Of a stretch of 64,000 nt of DNA, positions 17,257-26,203 are shown piece after piece. A program made the translations under genes and the position numbers. The notes under the pieces were generated by a model that was not told the DNA's origin, searched no databases, and saw only the letters and a program-made list of their open reading frames with translations. How positions within the stretch are numbered: the stretch's first letter is position 1; every line of letters begins with the position of its first letter. Source of the DNA: Lachnoclostridium phytofermentans ISDg (GTDB taxonomy: Bacteria; Bacillota; Clostridia; Lachnospirales; Lachnospiraceae); assembly GCF_000018685.1 (NCBI RefSeq), contig NC_010001.1, positions 512,001 to 576,000 of the forward strand, given 5' to 3'.

Positions 17257-18051
17257 ATGATTACTAGTTCATCGAATAGTCAAATCAAAAACTTAATAAA
17301 ACTTCAAAAACAAAGCAAGGTTAGGAATGAACTGAAGGTATTTGTCTGTGAAGGCAAGAAGATGTTTGAAGAAGTTGCAAGCCAACAGCGGAATCAAATC
17401 AAGAAGGTTTACCTAGCAGAAAGCTATTATCATCAATATACGAAACAAAATCCAGAATACTTAAAAGGGTTGGATTTTGAAGTATTATCTGATCAAGTTA
17501 TGAAGGAAGCATCTGAAACGATAACACCTCAAGGAATATTAGCGATTGTTAAGCAGCCAATTTATACCCTAAAAGATATGACTTCCGGTGATTCCATCCG
17601 ATTGCTTCTACTTGAAGATATCAGAGATCCAGGAAATTTGGGTACGATGGTAAGAACAGCAGAAGGTGTTGGAATGACTGGTATTGTACTTAGTAAAGAT
17701 AGTGTTGATATGTTTAACCCAAAGGTAATCCGTTCTACCATGGGAGCTATATTTCGGGTGCCTTTCTTCTATGCTGAAGATTTTTATGCATGCCTAAATC
17801 AAATCAAAAATGAGGAAATAGCGATATATGCAGCTCATTTGCAAGGTGCGGTATGGTATGATAAAGTTTCTTATCAAGGGAAGTCCGCTATTCTAATTGG
17901 AAATGAAGCGAATGGGCTAAGTGATAAAGCAACTTCACTTTCTACACAGAGAATTAAGATACCGATGGAAGGCAATGTTGAATCCCTAAATGCAGCAATC
18001 GCAGCGGCTGTGTTAATGTATGAGTCTTATCGTCAGATTCGAAACCATTAG
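17257..18051 (+). CDS. TrmH/SpoU-type RNA 2'-O-methyltransferase
   Basis: A 264-residue SPOUT methyltransferase. The N-terminal substrate-binding domain (ITSSSNSQIKNLIKLQKQSK, FVCEGKKMFEE) is followed by the three SpoU motifs: EDIRDPGNLGTMVRTAE, IGNEANGLS, and IPMEGNVESLNAAIAAAV, which form the trefoil-knot SAM site. Likely target is rRNA or tRNA; the exact nucleotide cannot be read from sequence. It lies 83 bp after ktrA. Confidence 0.9.
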   Translation: MITSSSNSQIKNLIKLQKQSKVRNELKVFVCEGKKMFEEVASQQRNQIKKVYLAESYYHQYTKQNPEYLKGLDFEVLSDQVMKEASETITPQGILAIVKQPIYTLKDMTSGDSIRLLLLEDIRDPGNLGTMVRTAEGVGMTGIVLSKDSVDMFNPKVIRSTMGAIFRVPFFYAEDFYACLNQIKNEEIAIYAAHLQGAVWYDKVSYQGKSAILIGNEANGLSDKATSLSTQRIKIPMEGNVESLNAAIAAAVLMYESYRQIRNH

Positions 18052-18162
18052 GTGGATTAGATAAAGGAATTTTATAACGGATTTTTTTGCTTAAAGTGCA
18101 TTCGATAGTTTTCATTATTTTAACATTAGTTATAACTATTTTAATTCACATCAGTAAGGTGG

Positions 18163-18210
18163 GGCATTTACTCTTTAGATATGCAATTATCTATGAGAAT
18201 GCTCTTTTTT
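18163..18210 (+). terminator. Imperfect terminator after the RNA methyltransferase
   Basis: Inner arms TAGATA/TATCTA and outer GCATT/AATGC pair around an unpaired stretch, followed by CTCTTTTTT. Confidence 0.5.
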
Positions 18211-18260
18211 GTTGCGAATAAGTAGCGTTTTGTCACCGTAGCTGACATCCGAATTATGAG
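18211..18260 (+). repeat. 50-bp dispersed repeat, copy 1
   Basis: Begins GTTGCGAATAAG and includes CCGTAGCTGACATCCGA. It aligns over about 50 bp with 25700-25750, differing at only a few positions and single-base gaps. The core TGTCA-n-CGTAGCTGACA can form a hairpin. Confidence 0.75.
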
Positions 18261-18477
18261 GAACATAGAATGGCAATGTATTTCTTCCCTAGTAAAAATC
18301 TATTTTTTATTATAAAACATGGGCAGATTGTCTTAGATTTATGTATCTTTCTCTTATATTTTGTACATGGAAAAATAGAGTAGTCACGTTTTGTCAAATG
18401 GTGACTAGCGGTTTGACTTTTCAAAGCGGGATTTCTTCGTTATAATGAATGTAAAATTATGGAAAGGACAAACCACC

Positions 18478-20223
18478 ATGAAGTTCATCGAGAGTTTTTA
18501 CGATAATTATACGTTCTTGTACATCATGGGCGGGATATGTTGCATTGGAGTACTGATGAAATGCTGCCTGCTGTATGGGTACGCAAGATTAATTCGCGCC
18601 TCGGAATCGATGGCCACGACAAATACAAATTGGATGAAAAACATGAAGATGCGATTTGAAACCTCATACCAACTAAAAATCGGTGTGAATAACGTGGATA
18701 TTTTTGTGGACAAGCATGTGAATAGAAGTAAATTCTGTGGAATATTGTTATCCACATGGGAGAATTTAAGTGGACAGACTATTACTTTATGCCTTGCAAT
18801 AGGTACGTTTGCAGGTATTTCAGGACTTGTCTATAATTGTGGAACAGGACGCGTTTTATTCACATTCTTTGTTGGCGCTTGGACAGCTATTATTGTGAAT
18901 ATTGTGGATAACGTTGTGAATATCCCTGCTCATAGGCAATTATTAAGGCTGAATTTAAAAGATTATTTCGAAAATTACCTAAAGACTCGTATGGAACAGG
19001 AGCATTTAAATGCTGAAATCCGAAAGCAAACGAGACGAGAATATCTCTATGAGATAACGAACAGTGTCGCATCTCAAACAGCTGCTACCTTACAAGATCC
19101 CGAACTAGCAAAACGTTTAGAGGACGCTAAGAGAGAGGTGGAAGAGGCATTACTAGTGACGCCAGTAAAAGTAGTAAATCCAAGGCCAGTAGTGGTAAAA
19201 CAAGCCCTTTCCAAAAGTGCTCCATTAAAAGTTGAAAAAGAGTTTGAGAATAAAATTGATAAGAAAGAGGATAAAATTGATAAGAAAGAGCAAAAAAATC
19301 AATTGAAACTCTTAAAAACAATGGAAATGGAAAGAGAAAAGGAACTTAGAGAAGAGAAAAAAAGATTAGAAGCTTTATCAAAAGAATCCACCAAGGAAAA
19401 GAAAAAAGAGGACAAAAAGATTGCCAAACTTGATAAGAAAAATGAAAAATTAGCCTTAAAAGAATCCTTCAAGCAAGAAAAATTTCAGAAAAAAGAAGAA
19501 CTAGAACAAGCAAAGTTGCAGGCTTTCCATGAAGAAAGGCAAGAAAAACTTGCTAAAAAAGAAGAAAAGAAACAAGTGAAACAAGGCAAAAAGCAATCTA
19601 AGATAGATGCAAGTATCGCTAAAAAAGAGCAAAAAGAAAAAGAAAAGGATTTGGAAAAACAGGCTCTGATGGCAAAGCAACAAGAAAGGGAAGAAAAAAA
19701 ACAAGCAATTTTAGAAAGAAAGGCTACGATAAAGCAAGAAAAAATAGATAAAAAAGAAGAAAATCGTCTTGCAAAATTAAAGGCAAAAGAGGATGCTAAA
19801 ATTTCAAAGTATGTTCATAAGCAACAAAAGCTTCAAGAAAAAATAGCAAAAGCTTCTAACCCTAATGTGAACATGATGGAAAAAGAAGAGAAATCGAATG
19901 GTTCAAAAGTTTCTCAAAAAGCATATATGGAAAAGATGAGATTAAAAGAAGAGAAGCAAAGAAGTCAAGTTCGTTTGGAAGAAGAAAGAAGAATAAAAGC
20001 CCTTAATAGTGAAAAAAATGCAAATCTTCCAGAAACTAATCTTTATGAAGCTGCTCAGGACATTATTGATGAACTTGTGAAGCAAAAGAAAGAGGATAGC
20101 ATTAATCTTAAACAAGCTATGGAAAATGAGAGTGAAATGAAACAAGAAGCTAATGAATGTTTAGCAACAAGTAAGGAAGATGATGAATTAATAGAGGAAG
20201 TATTAAGAGAGTTTTTCATGTAA
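18478..20223 (+). CDS. Membrane protein with long Lys/Glu-rich coiled-coil tail, unknown function
   Basis: A 581-residue protein of no family I recognise. Residues 1-150 hold an N-terminal membrane helix (about 10-30) and two more helices near 100-145; the rest is a very highly charged Lys/Glu/Gln region (about 225-560) predicted to be extended coiled coil. I start it at the ATG at 18478 behind GGAAAGGA; an ATG at 18445 has no ribosome site. The tail probably faces the cytosol, which would make it a membrane-anchored scaffold or nucleic-acid-binding protein; this is inference. The gene stands alone, with pgi downstream on its own promoter. Confidence 0.75.
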   Translation: MKFIESFYDNYTFLYIMGGICCIGVLMKCCLLYGYARLIRASESMATTNTNWMKNMKMRFETSYQLKIGVNNVDIFVDKHVNRSKFCGILLSTWENLSGQTITLCLAIGTFAGISGLVYNCGTGRVLFTFFVGAWTAIIVNIVDNVVNIPAHRQLLRLNLKDYFENYLKTRMEQEHLNAEIRKQTRREYLYEITNSVASQTAATLQDPELAKRLEDAKREVEEALLVTPVKVVNPRPVVVKQALSKSAPLKVEKEFENKIDKKEDKIDKKEQKNQLKLLKTMEMEREKELREEKKRLEALSKESTKEKKKEDKKIAKLDKKNEKLALKESFKQEKFQKKEELEQAKLQAFHEERQEKLAKKEEKKQVKQGKKQSKIDASIAKKEQKEKEKDLEKQALMAKQQEREEKKQAILERKATIKQEKIDKKEENRLAKLKAKEDAKISKYVHKQQKLQEKIAKASNPNVNMMEKEEKSNGSKVSQKAYMEKMRLKEEKQRSQVRLEEERRIKALNSEKNANLPETNLYEAAQDIIDELVKQKKEDSINLKQAMENESEMKQEANECLATSKEDDELIEEVLREFFM

Positions 20224-20258
20224 GTAAAAATTAGTATTTGCGAAAATTTACGAAAACC

Positions 20259-20287
20259 TTGAAAACATTAAATAGGAATGGTAGAAT
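20259..20287 (+). promoter_or_regulatory. Promoter of pgi
   Basis: TTGAAA (20259-20264), 17-base spacer, TAGAAT (20282-20287), about 140 bp before the start codon. Confidence 0.6.
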
Positions 20288-20428
20288 AGTCATGTTTATA
20301 ATAGAGCATTTGTAGAGAATAGATTTCCTGTGATAAGGAAATCCTGTAAGATATGAATGCTTTATTGATATCATTTTATAAATTTGTAGTTGATACTTTA
20401 AATACATAAGTAAGGAGTGTAAATTGGT

Positions 20429-21778
20429 ATGGCGAAAGTAAACTTTGACTATTCTATTGCAAAACAGTTTTTTAGTAAAGAAGAATTAAGTTACATGAAA
20501 GGGGCAGCAGAAGCTGCAAAACAGATTTTATTAGAGAAGACAGGTGCGGGTAACGATTTCTTAGGCTGGATTGATCTTCCTGTAGATTATGATAAAGAGG
20601 AATTTGAGAGAATTATTACATCTGCGAAAAAGATTCAATCCGATTCTGAAGTATTGCTTGTAATTGGTATTGGTGGTTCTTACCTTGGTGCTAGAGCTGC
20701 AATTGAATTTTTACGCCATAGTTTTTATAATTCTGTGTCGAAGGAAGTTCGTAAAACACCAGAAATTTATTATGTCGGAAACAATATTAGCAGCACATAC
20801 TTATCTCATTTAATTGAAGTAATTGGTGATCGCGATTTCTCTGTCAATATCATCAGTAAGTCAGGTACTACTACAGAGCCAGCGATAGCATTCCGTATCT
20901 TTAAGAAGCTCCTGATTCAAAAATATGGAAAAGTTGAAGCAGCAAAGAGAATTTATGCAACTACTGATAAATCAAAAGGTGCATTAAAGAATCTTGCGAC
21001 CGAGGAAGGTTATGAAAGTTTCGTTGTACCAGATGATGTTGGAGGTCGTTTCTCTGTGTTAACAGCGGTTGGTTTATTGCCAATTGCAGTATCAGGTGCT
21101 GATATCAAGCAACTCATGGATGGTGCTGCTAGCATGAGAGAACGTTGCTTAAATAATAAATTTGAAGAAAATGATTCCCTTCTCTATGCTAGTATTCGAA
21201 ACATCTTATTAAGAAAAGGAAAGAATATTGAAATCCTTGCTAATTACGAACCAGCACTCCATTATGTTGGGGAGTGGTGGAAGCAGTTATATGGTGAAAG
21301 TGAAGGTAAAGACAAGAAAGGTATCTTCCCTGCAAGTGTTGACTTAACTACGGATTTACATTCCATGGGACAGTTTATCCAAGATGGACAAAGAACCATG
21401 TTTGAGACTGTTATAAATCTAGAAAAATCCACCTGCGAAGTTATTCTTGAGGAAGAAGATGTTGATTTGGATGGATTAAATTACTTAGCAGGTAAGAGCG
21501 TTGATTTCATTAATAAGAGTGCAATGAAGGGAACCTTATTAGCTCATACAGATGGTGATGTACCTAATCTTATTGTCAATATTGCAGAACAATCTGAGTT
21601 TTGCTTAGGTGAATTATTCTACTTCTTTGAATTTGCTTGTGGAGTAAGTGGATATATCCTAGGAGTAAATCCATTTGATCAACCAGGTGTTGAAAGTTAT
21701 AAAAAGAATATGTTTGCTTTACTTGGTAAGCCAGGTTTTGAGGAGCTAAGTAAGAAATTACAAGAGAGATTACAGTAA
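20429..21778 (+). CDS. pgi: Glucose-6-phosphate isomerase
   Basis: A 449-residue enzyme interconverting glucose 6-phosphate and fructose 6-phosphate in glycolysis; its length fits the short Firmicutes Pgi class. Motifs: [13 protein letters not shown] near residues 78-90 (phosphate site), [13 protein letters not shown] near 145, the [18 protein letters not shown] signature near 200, and [14 protein letters not shown] near the C-terminus with the catalytic Lys. AAGGAGTG precedes the ATG. It follows the long membrane protein by 205 bp and has its own promoter. Confidence 0.97.
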
Positions 21779-21792
21779 GAGAATGATGATTC

Positions 21793-21831
21793 ATGAAAGG
21801 GTAAAGTTTGCGAAGTGTACTTTACTTGTAT
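21793..21831. repeat. Dispersed palindromic element, copy after pgi
   Basis: 7-bp arms GTAAAGT/ACTTTAC around TTGCGAAGTGT, 14 bases after the pgi stop. A second partial copy (TTCGCAAAGTGTGCA) lies at 21919-21933. Confidence 0.6.
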
Positions 21832-21873
21832 AAGAATCTCTGTTTTAATAAATTAGTTTATATTAAAGTTTTG

Positions 21874-21906
21874 AGAGGCTGTTTCGTGTAACGGCCTCTT
21901 TCTTTA
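21874..21906 (+). terminator. Terminator after pgi
   Basis: Arms AGAGGCTGTT (21874-21883) and AACGGCCTCT (21891-21900), one wobble pair, then TTCTTT. Confidence 0.75.
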
Positions 21907-22110
21907 TCGCATTGGAAGGTTCGCAAAGTGTGCATATTGTATTAATATAATGATTATATTATACGGGATAGTTCATGTAGTATAATGATATTACGTGTGA
22001 AAATAAGTGACATTGGTTAATACTAAGCAACAAATGGTGTTTACTTTACAATATTAATTGATTACATTGTAATTATAAGAAATAGTACATAAACAAGAAA
22101 GGATATGTAG

Positions 22111-23304
22111 ATGGAAGGATTCGATTTTTCAAAAGAATATGGAATCGTGCTGGAAGGTGGAGGTGCCAAGGGAGCTTACCAAATTGGAGTTTGGAAAGCA
22201 ATGAGAGAACTAGGCATCAAAATTAAAGGAATCAGCGGAGTATCCGTAGGTGCTTTAAATGGAGCTCTCATCTGCATGGGAGATTTTGATAAGGCAATAA
22301 AGCTTTGGGAGAGCATAACTTATGACAGAGTTATGGAAGTTGATAATGAACAGATGGAACATCTGATAAAACGTGAGTTAAAGCAGTTGAAATTGGTGGA
22401 TTTAACTAAGACAGGGATGAGGGTTCTTGCTTCTCGAGGTTTTAAAGTTGCGCCATTAAAAAGCATGATTGAAGAGGTTGTCGATGAAAATAAAATTCGT
22501 GAATCTAATATTGAATTTTATTTAGGAACATTTTGCATTAGTGACATGAAGCAATTAGAGATCTGCGCTGCAGAAGCTGAACCAGAAAAATTAAAAGACT
22601 ATCTTTTAGCAAGTGCATATTTCCCTGCATTTAAAAATGAAAAGCTTCATGGACTTAGTTATGTAGATGGCGGAGTTATGAATAATGTGCCAATCGATAC
22701 TCTGATTAAAAATGGATATAAAGACATCATTGTTGTTCGTATCTATGGGATTGGTGTAGAGAAACGTGTGAAGATACCGGAAGATGTTAGGGTAACAACA
22801 GTTGCACCGAGGGTGGATCTAGGTAGTATTTTGGAGTTTGATGGGAAAAAGACGCAGCGGAATATAACCATTGGCTATTTTGATGCGATGAGAGTATTCA
22901 AATTCTTAAAGGGAAAGATATATTATGTAGATGCAATGCTTAATGAAAGAGATTGTTTAGAGCTATTTTTAGAATGTCATCCAAGCGTTACAATGGCCTA
23001 TCACGAATATTATAAACTCGATTACTCCAATGAAGCTCTTTATACCAGAGATATGTTAGAGACGATTCTACCTCTTATTGCGGAGGAACTAAAATTAGCG
23101 AAAGATTGGAGCTATTTTGATTTATATCTCGCCCTACTCGAACTTTGCGCTAAATATATGCATGTCCAAAAGTATTATATTTATACAGAACAAGAATTAG
23201 TTAACAAGATAAAAATAAAATATGAACTTCGAAAGAAGAGGCATGATTCTAAAGAAATACCACCATTTGTACAGCTTGCTCTAGGATTCATAACCATACA
23301 ATAG
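22111..23304 (+). CDS. Patatin-like phospholipase
   Basis: A 397-residue protein with the full patatin catalytic set: oxyanion loop EGGGAKGAYQ near residues 12-21, nucleophile GVSVG near 44-48, and the dyad Asp in DGGVMNN near 188. These act as a Ser-Asp acyl hydrolase on lipids. The C-terminal 180 residues are helical and not assigned. No signal peptide is present, so it is probably cytosolic or membrane-associated. AAAGGATATG precedes the ATG. It is monocistronic by context. Confidence 0.88.
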   Translation: MEGFDFSKEYGIVLEGGGAKGAYQIGVWKAMRELGIKIKGISGVSVGALNGALICMGDFDKAIKLWESITYDRVMEVDNEQMEHLIKRELKQLKLVDLTKTGMRVLASRGFKVAPLKSMIEEVVDENKIRESNIEFYLGTFCISDMKQLEICAAEAEPEKLKDYLLASAYFPAFKNEKLHGLSYVDGGVMNNVPIDTLIKNGYKDIIVVRIYGIGVEKRVKIPEDVRVTTVAPRVDLGSILEFDGKKTQRNITIGYFDAMRVFKFLKGKIYYVDAMLNERDCLELFLECHPSVTMAYHEYYKLDYSNEALYTRDMLETILPLIAEELKLAKDWSYFDLYLALLELCAKYMHVQKYYIYTEQELVNKIKIKYELRKKRHDSKEIPPFVQLALGFITIQ

Positions 23305-23360
23305 TAATATACAGAAGAGGATAATTATTGATAAAATGATAATAATTATTTAATTAATTC

Positions 23361-23388
23361 TTGACTTTTCCAATCTATCACATATAAT
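23361..23388 (+). promoter_or_regulatory. Promoter of argF
   Basis: TTGACT (23361-23366), 16-base spacer, TATAAT (23383-23388). A 12-bp perfect palindrome GTATAATTATAC follows at 23410-23421 and resembles ArgR half-sites; regulation by ArgR is inference. Confidence 0.65.
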
Positions 23389-23449
23389 GTATAAATAAGA
23401 ATTTTAAACGTATAATTATACAACCTATTACGGTAGAATTGGAGGAAAT

Positions 23450-24388
23450 ATGAATTTAAAAGGACGTTCTTTTCTTACATTAAAGGATTTTACACCAGAA
23501 GAAATTACGTATTTATTAGAATTGGCAGCAACACTAAAGGAAAAAAAGAAACAAGGAATTACCGGTAATAGTCTAAAGGGGAAAAACATAGCGTTAATTT
23601 TTGAGAAACCATCTACCCGTACCAGATGCGCATTTACGATTGGATGTATTGATGAAGGTGGTCATCCTGAATATCTCGGAAAAGATGATATTCAACTGGG
23701 GCATAAGGAGAGTGTGGAAGATACTGCTAGGGTGTTAGGGCGTATGTTTGATGGAATTGAGTATCGAGGATTTTCTCAAGAAACCGTTGAAAAGTTAGCG
23801 AAATATAGCAAAGTTCCAGTATGGAACGGATTAACGGATGAATATCATCCCACGCAAATCTTAGCAGATTTCTTAACATTAAAAGAACAATTTAAAACAT
23901 TAAAAGGGCTTAAACTAGTGTTTGTCGGGGATGGAAGAAATAACATGGCAAATAGTTTAATGATTGGTTCCAGTAAGATGGGGATCCATTTTACAATCTT
24001 AGCACCTAAGAGTTTATGGCCAAAGGATGAATTGGTATCATTATGCTTAAGTTATGCTAAAGATTCAGGTAGTAAGATTACAATCACAGAGGATTTAGAG
24101 GCTGTTTCTGGTGCAGATGCAATCTACACAGATGTATGGTGTTCGATGGGAGAAGAAGATAAGGCGGCAGAACGTGTCGCATTATTAAAACCATATCAAG
24201 TAAATGAAGAATTAATAAAAAAGTCAGGGAAAGAAAGTACGGTTTTCTTACACTGTTTACCCGCTGTAAAAGGAAATGAGGTTACAGAAGAAGTATTCGA
24301 AAAGTTTGCAGATGTCGTATTTGATGAATCAGAAAACCGTATGCATACGATTAAAGCAGTTATGGTTGCAACTCTCGGAGAAGAGTAA
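23450..24388 (+). CDS. argF: Ornithine carbamoyltransferase
   Basis: A 312-residue enzyme that joins carbamoyl phosphate to ornithine to give citrulline in arginine synthesis. Motifs: carbamoyl-phosphate loop EKPSTRTRCAF near residues 49-59, the HPTQILADF segment near 132, DVWCSMGEE near 229, and HCLPAVKGNEV near 267 with the catalytic Cys. Other arg genes are not adjacent, so it may also serve the arginine deiminase route. TTGGAGGA precedes the ATG. The stop codon lies inside an inverted repeat (24384-24420). Confidence 0.95.
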   Translation: MNLKGRSFLTLKDFTPEEITYLLELAATLKEKKKQGITGNSLKGKNIALIFEKPSTRTRCAFTIGCIDEGGHPEYLGKDDIQLGHKESVEDTARVLGRMFDGIEYRGFSQETVEKLAKYSKVPVWNGLTDEYHPTQILADFLTLKEQFKTLKGLKLVFVGDGRNNMANSLMIGSSKMGIHFTILAPKSLWPKDELVSLCLSYAKDSGSKITITEDLEAVSGADAIYTDVWCSMGEEDKAAERVALLKPYQVNEELIKKSGKESTVFLHCLPAVKGNEVTEEVFEKFADVVFDESENRMHTIKAVMVATLGEE

Positions 24389-24420
24389 ATTGTGAAAGTC
24401 AAGATTTTTCACAATTTACT
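24384..24420 (+). repeat. Inverted repeat spanning the argF stop codon
   Basis: 14-bp arms beginning AGTAAATTGTGAAA around a 9-base loop. The argF TAA (24386-24388) sits in the left arm. No T run follows, so termination is uncertain. Confidence 0.7.
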
Positions 24421-24736
24421 GATCAGGCGTGAAAATACCATGCATAAGAACTTTTAAATCTCACACTGAAGAATGACTCTGGAGAGCTATTTTTCTCATG
24501 GATTAATATGTTAATGGTATATTAAAAATATTAGTTTTTCATAGACTAACTCTAATGAAATATTAATTTGAATTTCTCTCACTAAGAAGGTATGATAGAT
24601 ACATACAAAGCAATAGGGTGCGAGAAAGACTTGTTGCTATACGACGCAAAATGAGTGCATAAGCATCATGAGCGATACTATAAATAAAACAGATTTATAG
24701 TAGGAGGGTTAAAAAAAATGAAAGGAGAGTTGGTTT
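24421..24736 (+). other. Gene-free stretch before the LiaF-like gene
   Basis: Contains a promoter (24568-24596: TTGAAT, 17-base spacer, TATGAT) and about 120 bases of leader without recognised structure. An ATG at 24718 opens only an out-of-frame reading. Confidence 0.5.
24568..24596 (+). promoter_or_regulatory. Promoter of the LiaF-like gene
   Basis: TTGAAT (24568-24573), 17-base spacer, TATGAT (24591-24596). The ABC exporter at 50582 has identical hexamers and spacing. Confidence 0.6.
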
Positions 24737-25597
24737 ATGAAAAAAAATCATTCCAGTTACATCTGGGGCGGACTACTCGTGTTATTTGGAGTATTATTAG
24801 CAGCGAGAGCAGTAGATATCTTTACTTTTGATATCTTTTTTGATGGATGGTGGACCTTATTCTTAATCATACCATGTTTTATTAGTTTATTTAATCATGG
24901 TGGTGATAAAACTGCTAATTTGATTGGTTTATCAATTGGTATCTTCATGTTATTGTCTGCACAAGGATTTATTACGTGGAGAATGTTTGGACCATTATGT
25001 TTTGCAGCAATTCTAGTTTTTATTGGATTAAATATGATCATGCCAAAGAAGCATAGAGATCAAGACTATTCCAGTCAAAATTATAAGACCTATCAAGGTA
25101 GTGGTAGTACTGATCAGACATACGATAGAACTTATACGTATGAACAGAACTTTGATGGTACTGAGAACGGACAGCAGTCTGGTAATTATGGATCCACACA
25201 GAATACAGGTGGTTCAAACGATGCAAACAGTGGGTATCAAAATACTTACCAGGGTGCCAGGCAAAGCGGACAATTCGCATGCACCGCGGTCTTAAGCGGT
25301 AGGGAATTACGTTTTGATAATGAAGTATTCCAAGGGGCTATGTTATCTGCTTTATTGGGTGGAATTGAACTAGACTTAAGAAATGCTATTATCAGAGAGA
25401 ACGTTGTGATTGAATGCAAAACGATTCTCGGTGGAATAGATATCTACGTTCCAAGCTATGTTAGAGTTGTAGTTAACTGTAATCCAATTCTTGGCGGTGT
25501 AGATAACAAGACAATTACACCATTAGGAGCGAATGAACAAACTATTACAATCTATTTGAATGCAACTTGTGTTTTAGGCGGTATCGATGTAAAATAG
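24737..25597 (+). CDS. LiaF-like cell-envelope stress protein
   Basis: A 286-residue membrane protein. The N-terminal third has paired short hydrophobic helices (IWGGLLVLFGVLLAARAVD, then about 35-100) like the LiaF transmembrane domain. A Gln/Ser/Thr/Asn-rich linker follows (about 105-175). The C-terminal domain has the repeated strand pattern LLGGIELDLRNA, ILGGIDIYVPS, ILGGVDNK and VLGGIDVK seen in LiaF/DUF2154 and cell-wall-active antibiotic response proteins. No LiaRS two-component genes are adjacent, so its partner is unknown. AAAGGAGA precedes the ATG. Confidence 0.82.
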   Translation: MKKNHSSYIWGGLLVLFGVLLAARAVDIFTFDIFFDGWWTLFLIIPCFISLFNHGGDKTANLIGLSIGIFMLLSAQGFITWRMFGPLCFAAILVFIGLNMIMPKKHRDQDYSSQNYKTYQGSGSTDQTYDRTYTYEQNFDGTENGQQSGNYGSTQNTGGSNDANSGYQNTYQGARQSGQFACTAVLSGRELRFDNEVFQGAMLSALLGGIELDLRNAIIRENVVIECKTILGGIDIYVPSYVRVVVNCNPILGGVDNKTITPLGANEQTITIYLNATCVLGGIDVK

Positions 25598-25620
25598 TAC
25601 ATGATAACACTAAAATGATA

Positions 25621-25671
25621 CAGGGCTGTTGAATACACAGATTCCAAGTGTGATTCAGCAGCCCTGTTTTT
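25621..25671 (+). terminator. Terminator after the LiaF-like gene
   Basis: Long stem with outer arms CAGGGCTG/CAGCCCTG and inner TGAAT-CACA pairing, followed by TTTTT. Confidence 0.9.
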
Positions 25672-25699
25672 GGTAAAATAGCGACTTAGTTGCTAATGG

Positions 25700-25750
25700 G
25701 TTGCGAGTAAGGTAGCGAATTGTCAGCGTAGCTGACATTCGATTACGAGT
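25700..25750 (+). repeat. 50-bp dispersed repeat, copy 2
   Basis: Begins GTTGCGAGTAAGG and contains GTCAGC-GTA-GCTGAC, which can fold as a hairpin. It matches 18211-18260 over its whole length. Confidence 0.75.
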
Positions 25751-25816
25751 ATCCTTTGACTAGAATAAAATAATATATTTAAATTGGAAAGCATTGATAG
25801 GAAGGTAGGTACAAGA

Positions 25817-26140
25817 ATGGAAAATGTCATCTTATGTGTTAGTAGTTCTTATGACAGGAAGTACTATTTAGACGACAAATTTGCTGGACTTCCCGAGCAA
25901 ATTAAAGACGAGCTTAAAATTATGTGTGTTTTATATACAGAGGATGTTGGTGGTATTCTAACCTTAGAATTTGAAGAAGATGGGACACTAACATTTCAAG
26001 TAACCAACGATGAACGTGATTTTTTATTCGATGAGATTGGAAGCGTATTAAAAGTTAAGCAGCTTCAACATACCAAGAGAGAATTATTAGAATCGCTTGA
26101 GACGTATTATAAAGTTTTCTTTTTACATGAGGAAATATAA
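25817..26140 (+). CDS. Small acidic protein of unknown function
   Basis: A 107-residue soluble protein (MENVILCVSSSYDRKYYLDD...). It has an alternating strand/helix pattern, many acidic residues and no Cys/His motif or membrane helix. I start it at the ATG at 25817 behind GGAAGGTAGG; an upstream ATG-like start at 25784 would overlap that site. It lies 63 bp before coaX and is probably co-transcribed with coaX and dus. I do not recognise the family; a housekeeping role is only suggested by its neighbours. Confidence 0.7.
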   Translation: MENVILCVSSSYDRKYYLDDKFAGLPEQIKDELKIMCVLYTEDVGGILTLEFEEDGTLTFQVTNDERDFLFDEIGSVLKVKQLQHTKRELLESLETYYKVFFLHEEI

Positions 26141-26203
26141 TTAGTATAACAAAAAAGTATAGAATGTAAGTTACGATTGAACCGAAAAAAGGAGGATAAC
26201 TAC

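Larger units (their letters stand above)
18052..18477 (+). other. Gene-free stretch with terminator and dispersed repeat
   Basis: 426 bp between the methyltransferase and the next gene. It contains an imperfect terminator-like hairpin with a six-T run (18163-18210), then a 50-bp element (18211-18260) that recurs at 25700. TATAAT near 18440 may be a -10 box; the -35 is unclear. Confidence 0.55.
21779..22110 (+). other. Gene-free stretch after pgi
   Basis: 332 bp holding a palindromic dispersed element (21793-21831), a terminator (21874-21906), a second partial element (21911-21940) and AT-rich sequence with TATAAT near 21980 that may serve the patatin gene. Confidence 0.6.
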
